Assembly: GCF_900142965.1 (NCBI RefSeq)
Contig: NZ_FRCQ01000009.1
Coordinates: forward strand, 62,001-126,000
DNA from: Rhizobacter sp. OV335
Lineage (GTDB): Bacteria > Pseudomonadota > Gammaproteobacteria > Burkholderiales > Burkholderiaceae_C
Direction: 5' to 3'
DNA length: 64,000 bases
The translations under genes and the position numbers were made by a program. The notes under the pieces were generated by a model. It worked only from the letters and a program-made list of their open reading frames with translations, searched no databases and was not told the origin of the DNA. This document shows positions 1 through 7,889 of this stretch, piece by piece (positions within the stretch are counted from its first letter, which is position 1; each line of letters begins with the position of its first letter).

Positions 1-1052
1 TGCACCGGCGCGAGATCCAGCGCGTTCAGCCGCAGGTCCTCGCGGCCGAACAGGGCGCTCAGGAACAGCTTGGGCCACCACTGCGCGCGTGCCTCGGCGC
101 CGCGCAGCGTCTCGGCCGCGACGCGCGCCTCGGCGGCGATCAGGTCGGGGCGACGCCTCAGCAGTTCGCTGGGCTGGCCGGTCCCGATGTCGCGCACCGA
201 GGGCCACACGAACGCTGCGCCGTCGTCGACGACGCGTGCCGATGGGTTGCGGCCCAGCAGCACGGCCAGCCGGGTCTGCGAGACGCCGGCCAGCACCCGC
301 AGCGGAGGCACCTGCGCGTCGAGCGCCTCGGCCTCGGCACCTGCGCGGTCGAGATCGAAGGCGCTGGCCTCGCCTTCGCGCTGGCGGCTCGCCACGCGGG
401 TTGCCGTCTCGCGCTGGGCCGCGGCCAGTGCCTGCACGATGCGCAGCTGCTCTTCAGCGCTGCGCAGCACGAAGTACTGCCGCGCCACCTCGCTGGCCAC
501 CAGCAAGCGCGCGCCGTCGACGCCCGCGGTGGCGGCCGCGGCGTCGGCTTGCGCCGCATCGCGCGCAGCGCGCACGCCGCCGGCCAGGTCGATCTCCCAC
601 GCCACGTCGACGCCGGCGCGAAACGCGCGCGTGTCGGGCTGCCCCTGCTTGACCGGATCGGGCAGGCCGCTTTCGCTGCGCGAGGCCGACGCCTGCAGGC
701 CCACCGTGGGCCACAGGCGCGAGCCCTGGGCATCGCGGCCCGCACGGGCCTGGGCGACGCGTTGCAGGGCGATGGCCACATCCTGGTTGGCGGCCAGGGC
801 TTCGTCGACCAGCGCCGTCAGCGCCGGGTCGCCGTAGCCGGCCCACCAGGCGCCGTCGAAAGCCTGGCCGGCCACGGGCGCCGGCGTGCCGTGCGCAAAG
901 GCGGCGGTCAGTGGCACCGACGGCGACGGGGGCTGCACGGGCGCCACCGAGCAGGCCGACAAGAACACCAGCGCGGCCAACGCCACGGGGCGGATCGCCC
1001 GGGTGCCGGGGTCGAGGCTGCGATGCAGGGGGGGCGTCATGAAGTGATTCAT
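1..1052 (-). CDS. RND efflux outer membrane lipoprotein, NodT/TolC family (3' end outside window)
   Basis: Outer membrane channel of a tripartite drug or metal efflux pump; the C-terminal part runs off the left edge. The minus-strand reading starts at ATG 1052 (MNHFMTPPL...) or the internal ATG at 1040. A hydrophobic signal ends in a lipobox FLSAC, so the mature protein should be a lipoprotein. The sequence continues with FDGAWWAGYGDPALTALVDEA, a helical segment near residue 150 with 'DVAWEIDLAGGVRAARDAA', and 'LLRRRPDLIAAEARV', all typical of the NodT family (two OEP repeats). The pump's inner membrane and adaptor genes would lie to the left. It is divergent from the TetR gene at 1118 across a 65-bp promoter carrying two operators, so TetR repression is likely. 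The family is clear; the start is uncertain. Confidence 0.88.
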   Translation of the reverse strand, partial: MNHFMTPPLHRSLDPGTRAIRPVALAALVFLSACSVAPVQPPSPSVPLTAAFAHGTPAPVAGQAFDGAWWAGYGDPALTALVDEALAANQDVAIALQRVAQARAGRDAQGSRLWPTVGLQASASRSESGLPDPVKQGQPDTRAFRAGVDVAWEIDLAGGVRAARDAAQADAAAATAGVDGARLLVASEVARQYFVLRSAEEQLRIVQALAAAQRETATRVASRQREGEASAFDLDRAGAEAEALDAQVPPLRVLAGVSQTRLAVLLGRNPSARVVDDGAAFVWPSVRDIGTGQPSELLRRRPDLIAAEARVAAETLRGAEARAQWWPKLFLSALFGREDLRLNALDLAPV

Positions 1053-1053
1053 A

Positions 1054-1075
1054 TACTGGACGATTGAGTCCAGTA
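1054..1075. promoter_or_regulatory. Operator 1, perfect 22-bp inverted repeat
   Basis: The arms TACTGGAC and GTCCAGTA are perfect inverted repeats around a 6-base centre (GATTGA). The site covers the predicted efflux-gene transcription start and the possible -35 of tetR. It is the best candidate binding site for the adjacent TetR protein. Confidence 0.65.
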
Positions 1076-1104
1076 AATGTACTCGACCAATAATGGACTT
1101 TCAA
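1076..1104 (-). promoter_or_regulatory. Sigma70-type promoter for the NodT-family gene
   Basis: On the minus strand a TTGAAA hexamer (1104-1099) and a TACATT hexamer (1081-1076) are 17 bases apart, close to the sigma70 consensus. The predicted start falls near 1069, inside operator 1. On the plus strand TTGAGT (1064-1069) and AATAAT (1089-1094) could serve the TetR gene. This is pattern reading only. Confidence 0.5.
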
Positions 1105-1112
1105 GTACATTA
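1091..1112. promoter_or_regulatory. Operator 2, near-perfect copy of operator 1
   Basis: TAATGGAC, six bases, then GTACATTA: the same 22-bp architecture as operator 1, with one mismatch between the arms. The two centres lie 37 bp apart. This copy spans the efflux-gene -35 hexamer and lies next to the tetR -10 and start codon, so one repressor could control both directions. Confidence 0.6.
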
Positions 1113-1117
1113 AATAG

Positions 1118-1774
1118 ATGCCCAGGAACGAAACCGAGAACGATGCCGCGCCGACGCCGCGCCGCGGCAGGCCGCGGGACCCCGAGCGCGACCGCCGCAT
1201 CCTGGATGCGGCGCGCAGGCACTTCTATGCGCACGGCCTGGCGCGATCCAGCGTGGACGCGATCGCCGCCGACGCCGGCGTCTCGAAGATGACCATCTAC
1301 AGCCACTTCGGGTCCAAGGAGGGGCTGTTCGAGGCGGAGGTGCGCGACCGCACCGAGCGCGTGGTGGGCGGCCTCGCGGGCGCCGAAGCGCTGGACGCGA
1401 AGCAGCCGCAGAAGGCGCTGCTGGCCATCGGCGAACAGTTCCTGACGCTGGCGCGCGAGGACGAGGCGCTGTCGCAGTTCCGCTCGCTCTACGGCGCCGC
1501 GGGGGTACAACCCGAGGCCTGCCGGGCCTTCTACCGGCAGGGAGCCGACCGCTTGATCGGCGACCTGGCCGCGTACCTGCGCCGCGCCGACGCGGCCGGC
1601 GCGCTGAAGGTGCGGCACCCGCGGCAGGCGGCGGACCTGTTCCTGTCGATGTTCCTGGGCGATGGCCACATCCGGGGGCTGCTCATGCTCGACATGCCGG
1701 ATGCCAGGGAGAACCGGGCCCTGTTGCGCGAGGCGGTCAGGGTGTTCATGGCGGCCTACGCGGAAGGTGGATGA
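1118..1774 (+). CDS. TetR/AcrR family transcriptional regulator
   Basis: A 218-residue TetR-type repressor. The N-terminal helix-turn-helix is plain around residues 26-70 (ILDAARRHFYAHG...SVDAIAADAGVSKMTIYSHFGSKEGLF). The C-terminal half resembles the AefR-like TetR_C domain that binds small ligands and dimerises. It is divergent from the NodT-type efflux gene, with two 22-bp operators between the start codons. The inferred role is ligand-relieved repression of the efflux system and of itself. The ATG follows the second operator closely and has no strong Shine-Dalgarno sequence, so the start is probable and not certain. Confidence 0.9.
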   Translation: MPRNETENDAAPTPRRGRPRDPERDRRILDAARRHFYAHGLARSSVDAIAADAGVSKMTIYSHFGSKEGLFEAEVRDRTERVVGGLAGAEALDAKQPQKALLAIGEQFLTLAREDEALSQFRSLYGAAGVQPEACRAFYRQGADRLIGDLAAYLRRADAAGALKVRHPRQAADLFLSMFLGDGHIRGLLMLDMPDARENRALLREAVRVFMAAYAEGG

Positions 1775-1905
1775 CGCGGCAGCAACCCGCGCAATGGGCT
1801 TCGCACTGCCGCACGGCGTTTCGCGCCGGCCGCCCCCGTGAGGGACGTGACGGGCCGAGCATGGCGGACATCACAACACCGCTGGCCAGCCTGAAGGAGA
1901 TCCCC

Positions 1906-2910
1906 ATGAGCGTAGGCGTCATGTCGCCGATGTCCCACTTCGGACCCATGGGTCATTGCGGCTCGATGGGCCACATGGGATCCCAGGGCGCCACGCATGC
2001 CGGTGGCTGCCACCCGGTCGACGAGTCGGCCGAGGCGCAATTGAGCACCGAGCTGCCGAGCGAGGATGCCTCGGTCGAAGGCGCCTGCGGTGCCGAAGGC
2101 CAGGACGGCGAGATGGACCCGAACGCCACCACGATGAACCCGCAGCTGCTGGAGATGCTGGCGTACATGATGATGCAGTTCATGGCTGCCTTCCAGCAGA
2201 CTCCGTCGTCGGACGGAGGCGGTGGAGGAGGAGGCGGCGGTGTCTCGGGCCTTGGCGGCGTGGGAGGCGGTGGCGGGGGGTGGGGCGGCGGCGAGGCCGT
2301 GGCCGCCGCACCGGTAGAAGGCGCGAATCCCGGCGCGCAGGCGGTGCCGCAGCCCGAGCAAGGCCCCGCCGCGGTGACCGAGGCGCCGGCGCAGCCGGCC
2401 ACCGGTGGCGGCGATGCCGGTCCGCTGAGTGGCGCGGCCCAGACCCAGGCATTGCAGCCGGGCGAAAGCCTGCAGGTCGCGCAACAGTGGAAGGACAACC
2501 TGAAGAAGGACTTCGGCCTGAACGACGCGCAGGCCGCCGGCATCGTCGGCAACCTGTGGCACGAGAGCGGCGGCATGAATTCCGGCATCACGCAGGGCGG
2601 CGGCATCGGCGGGCCGAACGGCAACATGGCCGACGACAACGGCAACGGCTATGGCATCGCCCAGTGGGGCGGGGTGCGCAAGCAGGGCCTGATCGACTTC
2701 GCCAAGGCCAACAACGTCGACCCGTCGAGCCAGGCCGCCAACTACGGCTACCTGAAGCAGGAGTTGCAGGGCGAGTACAAGGGCGCGATCGACGCGGTGA
2801 AGGGCACGAACGACGTGGCCGGCGCCACCGCGGCCTTCTGCAACAGCTTCGAGAAGCCGAGCGATCCGCAGATGGCGTCGCGGGTGGAGCACGCGATGAA
2901 GCTGGGCTGA
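1906..2910 (+). CDS. Gly-rich protein with C-terminal phage-tail-lysozyme-like domain
   Basis: A 334-residue protein when started at ATG 1906, which follows a strong AAGGAG ribosome site; a longer frame from 1771 lacks one. The N-terminus (about residues 1-35) is Met/His/Gly/Cys-rich (MSPMSHFGPMGHCGSMGHM). A hydrophobic Met-rich helix (LLEMLAYMMMQFMAAFQQ) lies near residues 85-102. A long polyglycine and Pro/Ala/Gln linker follows to about residue 180. The last 140 residues (LNDAQAAGIVGNLWHESGG...YGIAQWGG) resemble the phage tail lysozyme fold, with the Glu of HESGG as the likely catalytic acid. There is no signal peptide. Possibilities are a secreted peptidoglycan-cutting effector, a secretion-needle-associated lysozyme or a phage-derived protein. 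The family call is moderate and the role is unknown. Confidence 0.72.
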   Translation: MSVGVMSPMSHFGPMGHCGSMGHMGSQGATHAGGCHPVDESAEAQLSTELPSEDASVEGACGAEGQDGEMDPNATTMNPQLLEMLAYMMMQFMAAFQQTPSSDGGGGGGGGGVSGLGGVGGGGGGWGGGEAVAAAPVEGANPGAQAVPQPEQGPAAVTEAPAQPATGGGDAGPLSGAAQTQALQPGESLQVAQQWKDNLKKDFGLNDAQAAGIVGNLWHESGGMNSGITQGGGIGGPNGNMADDNGNGYGIAQWGGVRKQGLIDFAKANNVDPSSQAANYGYLKQELQGEYKGAIDAVKGTNDVAGATAAFCNSFEKPSDPQMASRVEHAMKLG

Positions 2911-2985
2911 GCGGGCATCAGTCAAGCTCGATGGCGCCTGCCTCTCCGGCACAGGCAGGACGCCAGCCGTTCCCTATCCCCTGGG

Positions 2986-4149
2986 TCAATGTATTTGCTC
3001 GAACGTCTTTCGAATGTCGTTCACGAGAACATCCGGTTGCTCCATGGCCGCGAAGTGCCCGCCGGCCGCGCCCTCGTTGAAATACACCACCTGGCTGTAT
3101 CGCCGCTCGAGCCAACGACGTGACTTGCGCACATGCTCCTTCGGCAGCATCGTGAAGCCCGTGGGAACCGTGATCGGGCCGGGCGGCTGCCCTCCCGCAG
3201 GGCCACCCGCCTTGGCCAGCTCCCAGTAGAGCCGGGCCGCGGAAGCCCCGGAATCGTTCAGCCAATACATCATGACGTGGTCGAGTATCTCGTCCTTGGT
3301 GAACGTCTTCTCCGCATTGCCAGGCGTGCCTCCCGTGTCCTGGAACATCGCGTAAATCCACGCGGCCAGTCCCGCGGGCGAGTCCGCCAACGAGTAGCCG
3401 AGGGTCTGTGGTCGTGTCGATTGCACCTTGGCGTAGCCTGAGAGCTGATCCCAGAACTGGCCGGCGTCCTTCAGCATCTCCTTTTCGGCAGGCGTCGCTT
3501 CGGCGGCTTCGGCAGGCGTGGTCATGAACATCGCGAAGTTCAGGTGCATGCCCACCAGACCCTTGGGTCGCTTTCGGGCGATCGCGTCGCACACCCCGGC
3601 GCCCAAGTCGCCCCCCTGGAGCGCCCAGCGATCCTCATGGCCAAGACGCCGAACGAGCTCAATCCAGGCGTCGGCAATGCGCGGCAAGCCCCAGCCGGTG
3701 GCAGTGGGCTTGCCCGAAAATCCGAAGCCCGGCATCGACGGGGCAATGACATGGAAGGCCTGTGGCCGTGCTCCGTCGCGCGACGGCGGATGGGTCAGCG
3801 GCTCGATCACTTTCTTGAACTCCAGCACCGAACCGGGCCAGCCATGGCACAGGACAAGAGGGAGCGCATCCGGATGCGGCGACCGCGCATGAAGGAAGTG
3901 CACCGTGAGGCCGTCGATCTCGGTGGTGTATTGGCCAACCCGATTCAGCAGGTATTCAGTCTGTCGCCAGTCGTAGGCGGTGCGCCAGTGCTCGCACAAG
4001 GCGCGCATGGTTCCGAGACGGACACCCTGCGTCGTGTCCTCGACTGTCTCCTTGTCGGGGAATCGGGTGCGCGCCAGTCGTTCGCGCAGATCGAGGAGTT
4101 GCGCTTCAGGTACTTTCAACTGGAAGGGGGAGATGAGGGCTGTGTTCAT
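2986..4149 (-). CDS. Epoxide hydrolase family protein (alpha/beta hydrolase)
   Basis: A 387-residue soluble hydrolase resembling microsomal-type epoxide hydrolases, which open epoxides to diols. The N-terminal EHN segment includes LRERLARTRFPD and WRTAYDWRQTEYLLNR. The oxyanion region is LCHGWPGSVLEF, the nucleophile Asp sits in LQGGDLGAGV, and the catalytic His is in AAGGHFAAMEQP near the C-terminus. No signal peptide is present. The start at 4149 fits the family length; an upstream in-frame ATG at 4176 is possible. It is divergent from the LysR gene at 4250, the usual layout for an inducible catabolic or detoxification gene. Substrate is unknown. Confidence 0.87.
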   Translation of the reverse strand: MNTALISPFQLKVPEAQLLDLRERLARTRFPDKETVEDTTQGVRLGTMRALCEHWRTAYDWRQTEYLLNRVGQYTTEIDGLTVHFLHARSPHPDALPLVLCHGWPGSVLEFKKVIEPLTHPPSRDGARPQAFHVIAPSMPGFGFSGKPTATGWGLPRIADAWIELVRRLGHEDRWALQGGDLGAGVCDAIARKRPKGLVGMHLNFAMFMTTPAEAAEATPAEKEMLKDAGQFWDQLSGYAKVQSTRPQTLGYSLADSPAGLAAWIYAMFQDTGGTPGNAEKTFTKDEILDHVMMYWLNDSGASAARLYWELAKAGGPAGGQPPGPITVPTGFTMLPKEHVRKSRRWLERRYSQVVYFNEGAAGGHFAAMEQPDVLVNDIRKTFEQIH

Positions 4150-4224
4150 GGGTGGCTTCTTTTCCGGTTCATGCATCGTAAGAAGCCGAGTCGTGCCGTC
4201 ATAGCCACAAGGTGTGGACGCGTT

Positions 4225-4240
4225 GTTCCAGACATGGAAC
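4225..4240. promoter_or_regulatory. Inverted repeat upstream of LysR gene, possible autoregulatory site
   Basis: GTTCCA, four bases, TGGAAC: a perfect 6+6 inverted repeat ending nine bases before the LysR start codon, within the epoxide hydrolase/LysR divergent region. LysR-type regulators usually bind interrupted dyads of this size and repress themselves. Functional assignment is inference. Confidence 0.4.
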
Positions 4241-4249
4241 GATCGGGGC

Positions 4250-5146
4250 ATGCAACTCTCCGATCTGAGGATCTTTCTTCGCGTGCTCGACAGCGGCTCG
4301 CTTTCGGGGGCGGCGCGTGCAACCGGCCTACCCAAATCGTCGATCAGCCGCGCGCTGAATCGCCTGGAGACCGACGTGGGCGCGGCTCTGCTCGACCGCT
4401 CGGGACGGCGCGTGAAGGTCACTGACGCAGGTAGCGCGTTGCAGCCGCACGCAGTGTCTCTGCTGAGCGCTGCCGAAGAGGCTCAGGCGTCAATCGACAG
4501 CACCGCCGGGCTGTTGCGCGGCACGCTCAAGGTGAATGCCCCGTTTGCACTCGCCGCCATCTTGCTTTCGCCCATGCTCGCGGACTTCCTGAAGCGGTAT
4601 CCAGACCTCGACCTGGTGCTGGAAGTCGATAACCGCAAGGTCGATCTCGCCGCCGAAGAGGTTGACGTCGCCTTGCGTATCGGCCCGCTACCCAACTCGG
4701 AGCTCGTCGCACGCCACCTCACGGACATGGCGCTGTGGACGTGCGCCAGTCCTGCTTATCTGGTGGCGCACGGAACGCCCCACGAACCGTCGCAGCTGAG
4801 TGCCCATCGCCTGCTGTCACGCATCAACCAGCCCGCGCGCTGGCGCTATACCTCGGCAAAGGGCGAGCACATCGAAGTCAGCGTGCCTCCCCGCACCGTC
4901 ATCCCCGATGTCGCCGCGCTGTTGCCGATCCTCGTCGGCGGCTGTGGCATCGGCCGACTGCCAGACTTCCTCGCGGCGCCAGCCGTCCGGGACGGCTCAC
5001 TGTCGCGATTGCTGCCAGACCACGCGTCGGATGTCGTCGAATTGCACGCCGTCTACACGAACCGGAAGACGCTTTCGACGAAGGCGCAGGTCTTCATCGA
5101 TGCCGTTGCTGGTCACCTGTCCGAACTGCAGCGAACGTGGAAATAG
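4250..5146 (+). CDS. LysR family transcriptional regulator
   Basis: A 298-residue LysR-type regulator. The N-terminal winged helix-turn-helix is clear (LRIFLRVLDSGSLSGAARA...LPKSSISRALNRLE), followed by a periplasmic-binding-like effector domain from about residue 88 (LRGTLKVNAPFALAAILLSP). The C-terminal half has the family pattern DVALRIGPL...LVARHLTDMALWTCASPAYL. ATG 4250 matches the usual LysR start just before the helix-turn-helix; a GTG at 4214 would add 12 residues. It is divergent from the epoxide hydrolase, which it probably controls in response to a substrate. Confidence 0.9.
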   Translation: MQLSDLRIFLRVLDSGSLSGAARATGLPKSSISRALNRLETDVGAALLDRSGRRVKVTDAGSALQPHAVSLLSAAEEAQASIDSTAGLLRGTLKVNAPFALAAILLSPMLADFLKRYPDLDLVLEVDNRKVDLAAEEVDVALRIGPLPNSELVARHLTDMALWTCASPAYLVAHGTPHEPSQLSAHRLLSRINQPARWRYTSAKGEHIEVSVPPRTVIPDVAALLPILVGGCGIGRLPDFLAAPAVRDGSLSRLLPDHASDVVELHAVYTNRKTLSTKAQVFIDAVAGHLSELQRTWK

Positions 5147-5268
5147 GCAGCCTCGACGTGCGCAGCTGGTCAGGCACCGGGTTCCTGGGTTGAACTCAGC
5201 GCTGCGCCAGCGGACCCATGCCGATCTGCTGCTTGCTGCTCACGGCGACGCATCCGGGTCCGCACGCT

Positions 5269-5703
5269 TCAGCGCCTGATCGACAGCACCAGCACCCCGC
5301 CCGCCACCATCGCGATGCCGGCCCATTCGCGCAGGCTCGGCCGCTCGCCGAGGAACGCGAAGGCGAACACCGCGACCAGCACCAGGCTCAGCTTGTCGAC
5401 CGGCGCCACCTGCGACGCATCGCCGATCTGCAGCGCCCGGAAGTAGCAGACCCACGACGCCCCGGTGGCCAGGCCCGAGAGCACCAGGAACAGCCAGGTC
5501 CTGCCCGGCAGGTCGAGCGGGTTCGACCACTTGCCGGTCCCCGCCACGAAGGCCGCCAGCACGACCAGGATCACGCTGGTGCGCACCAGCGTCGCGAGGT
5601 CGGAGTCGACGCCCCGGATGCCGATCTTCGCGAAGATCGCCGTCAGCGCGGCGAACGCGGCCGACAGCAGGGCCCATTGAAACCAGCTGGCCGGCATGTT
5701 CAT
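5269..5703 (-). CDS. EamA/DMT family transporter, half-size
   Basis: A 144-residue membrane protein with a single EamA (drug/metabolite transporter) unit and about five hydrophobic segments, such as WFQWALLSAAFAALTAIFA, VILVVLAAFVAG and LFLVLSGLATGASWVCYF. It contains the DMT hallmark VAPVDKLSLVLVAVFAFAFLGE near the C-terminus. Full-length DMT permeases carry two such units, and half-size members act as dimers. ATG 5703 has AAGGAG six bases upstream and was chosen over the methionine two codons later. It starts right at the end of a degraded histidine kinase, so it may be read from a promoter inside that remnant. Substrate is unknown. Confidence 0.85.
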   Translation of the reverse strand: MNMPASWFQWALLSAAFAALTAIFAKIGIRGVDSDLATLVRTSVILVVLAAFVAGTGKWSNPLDLPGRTWLFLVLSGLATGASWVCYFRALQIGDASQVAPVDKLSLVLVAVFAFAFLGERPSLREWAGIAMVAGGVLVLSIRR

Positions 5704-5705
5704 GT

Positions 5706-5976
5706 CAGGCTCCTTGCAGTTGAGAGAACGCCACCCGCACCTCCAGCCCCCCCGTGCGCCTGCGGCGTGTGCAGGCTGACGCTCGTGATGGCGCTCGGCG
5801 ATCGCGCGCACGATCGCCAGGCCCAGGCCGCTGCCGCCGCCCTCCGGGACCAGCGACTGCGCGTTCTCGACCAGATTGTCGAGCAGCACGCGCAGCTGAT
5901 GGGCGTCGGCCTGCACCCTCGATGCCGCCACCGACTGCGAGACGTTCTTCAGGTCGGCGTCGAACACCTCGTTCAT
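5706..5976 (-). pseudogene. Deleted remnant of a QseC-like sensor histidine kinase
   Basis: The minus-strand reading from ATG 5976 joins pieces of a histidine kinase that should lie hundreds of residues apart. MNEVFDADLKNVSQSVAA resembles the start of a sensor domain. It runs straight into the ATPase N-box (QADAHQLRVLLDNLVENAQ) and then the G2 box (GGGSGLGLAIVRAIAERH). The phosphoacceptor His, D-box and G1 box are missing. After that the frame is lost. The expected ending (SVSLHTP...LEVRVAF) is readable only in another frame, and a run of seven Gs (C7 at 5747-5753 on the plus strand) is the likely site of one slip. It is probably non-functional. Confidence 0.7.
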
Positions 5977-5980
5977 CTCG

Positions 5981-7672
5981 TCAGAAACTGCGCTTGGCCT
6001 CGACGATGAACTGCACCTTCTTGATCGACTTGTCGCCGTCCATCGGGAAGGCCGCGTCCACGTGCACCACGGTGCCCAGGCCCGAGCGGCTGTTGCCCAG
6101 GCGCAGCCCGAAGCCCGCGTCGCGCAGCAGCCCCTGGGCCGAATCGCCCGGCCGCACACCGTCCCAGGTGCGGCCCATGTCGTAGAACACCGCGCCGCCG
6201 ACGTGGAACAGCCGGAACGGGAACCAGTCGGAGTAGGCCCGCTGCTCGATGGTCGCCAGCCAGCGGCCGCTGCCGCTCTGGTAGCGCAGCGGGTAGCCGC
6301 GCAGCCCGGTGTCGCCACCGAGCGTGATCTGCTGGTCGGGGTCGAGCCGCACGCCGCGGTCGATGCCGATACCGGCAAACAGCGAGCGCTGCGGCGACTG
6401 CCGCAGGTACCAGCGGCCCGACAGCTTGAACAGGCCGCCGCTCACGCCCTCGCGCTCGACGCGGCCTTCGGCCGTGCCCGCCAGCAGCCAGGTCTGCGAC
6501 GGGCTCGGCATCCAGCCCTTCGAGAAGCCGGCATCGAACACGCCGGCCGTGCGGTCGGAGCCGAGCCGGCTGGAGGCTGCGCCGAGCCGGCCGCGCACGT
6601 TCCAGCCCAATGCGATGTCCTCGGTCTTGCCGATCTGGTCCTGGTTGTGCGTGGCGATGAACTGGTCCTCGATCCAGCCGACGCCGATCCACGGAACCAG
6701 CAGGCGCCGCCCGTCCGGCGCGACGCTGGCGCTGCCCTGCGCAGGCAGCGCGGCGTAGCGCTGCTCGTCGAAGGTCAGGCCGGCGGTCCAGCGCAGTGCG
6801 GCGCCGTCGTGCAGCCCGTCGGACCAGCCGGTGTAGGCCGTCGCGTGCCGGGCGGCCACGTCGTACTGGTTGACGACCTGGCCTTGCGAGTACACCGAGT
6901 CGGTGCGGCGCTCGTTGCTGAGCGACAGGCCGCCGGCGCGGCGTGTGTCGAGCGCATAGAACGGCTTCTCGATCGCCAGCTTCTGCGCGCGCCCGTCGCT
7001 GTTGTCGTCGTACTCGCCCGTCAGCGTCCAGCGGCTGCCGAGCAACTGGTTGTCCTGGTAGGTCAGCGCTTTCGACCTGCGGTCGACGCCGGAGTGGATG
7101 TCCAGCCCGAGCTGCTTGCCGCGGCCCATCAGGTTGGTCTCCTGGATGCCGACGCTGCTGCTGTTGCGCCCGCCCTTGCGGCCGAACGACACGCCGGGCT
7201 TCAGCGTCCACACGTCCTGCGTGGCCACCACGATGTCGACCACGCCGTCGTGCACCGCGGCCACGCGGATGGCCGCGTCGCGCAGGTAGCCGTTGGCGCG
7301 CAGCGTGCGCTCCGATTCGCGCAGCAGCCGCGCGCTGTAGCGCTCGCCGGGCTTGAACAGCAACTGCTGCTCGATGGTCTCGCGCCGGGTCTGGATGTGC
7401 AGCCAGTTGGCGAGGCGGAACGCGGCGTTGTCTTCTTCGTCGAGCCGGGTGTCGAAGATGTCGAGGTTGTCGACGCGGATCTCGCCGATGACCGCGCCGG
7501 ATTGCTCCAGGCTTTCGTCGGAAGGCAGCTCGGTGGTGGCGGGCGCCACCGGGTCGTCGTCGGCGCGCGCGGTCGACAGGCACATCGCACCGCAGGCGAT
7601 CAGGCCGGCGAGAAGGCCGGCGGGAAGGGTCGGAAGGCGTCGTGTCTGGCTCGGCATGCATGCACTGTGCAA
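5981..7672 (-). CDS. BamA/TamA family outer membrane protein (Omp85-like)
   Basis: A 563-residue exported beta-barrel. A signal peptide (LPAGLLAGLIACGAMCLSTARA) is followed by one POTRA-like segment (about residues 65-140: IGEIRVDNLDIFDTR...ESERTLRANGYLRDAAIRVA). A roughly 400-residue barrel follows, with alternating strands ending in Phe (VEAKRSF), the classic outer membrane signature. The loop-6 motif of Omp85 proteins is present as GDTGLRGYPL near residue 455. Only one POTRA is visible, against five in BamA and three in TamA, so a specialised export or insertion role is more likely than the core BAM function. Starts at 7672 or 7657 are both possible. Confidence 0.82.
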   Translation of the reverse strand: MHSACMPSQTRRLPTLPAGLLAGLIACGAMCLSTARADDDPVAPATTELPSDESLEQSGAVIGEIRVDNLDIFDTRLDEEDNAAFRLANWLHIQTRRETIEQQLLFKPGERYSARLLRESERTLRANGYLRDAAIRVAAVHDGVVDIVVATQDVWTLKPGVSFGRKGGRNSSSVGIQETNLMGRGKQLGLDIHSGVDRRSKALTYQDNQLLGSRWTLTGEYDDNSDGRAQKLAIEKPFYALDTRRAGGLSLSNERRTDSVYSQGQVVNQYDVAARHATAYTGWSDGLHDGAALRWTAGLTFDEQRYAALPAQGSASVAPDGRRLLVPWIGVGWIEDQFIATHNQDQIGKTEDIALGWNVRGRLGAASSRLGSDRTAGVFDAGFSKGWMPSPSQTWLLAGTAEGRVEREGVSGGLFKLSGRWYLRQSPQRSLFAGIGIDRGVRLDPDQQITLGGDTGLRGYPLRYQSGSGRWLATIEQRAYSDWFPFRLFHVGGAVFYDMGRTWDGVRPGDSAQGLLRDAGFGLRLGNSRSGLGTVVHVDAAFPMDGDKSIKKVQFIVEAKRSF

Positions 7673-7889
7673 AGCCGAGGGTTAGTCGATCCTTAAGACA
7701 TTGCGGCCAGTCCCCCGGGTCGTGGGAGATCGCACGGAATGCGGCGCGCGCCAAGTCGCAACCAGGTGCGCGGGGCCGATGTGGCCGCGATCACGAACTT
7801 GTCGATTCGCGCGGAGGTCGAACGTCGTACGGGTGGAGCCTGCGAAGCAGGACGCTTCCGCCCTTTCCACATCACCAGGAGCCCCCCCC

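Noticed and set aside
2215-2295. GGC/GGT repeats as a possible CRISPR or microsatellite element
   Set aside because: They encode the polyglycine hinge of the lysozyme-domain protein, with no spaced repeat structure.
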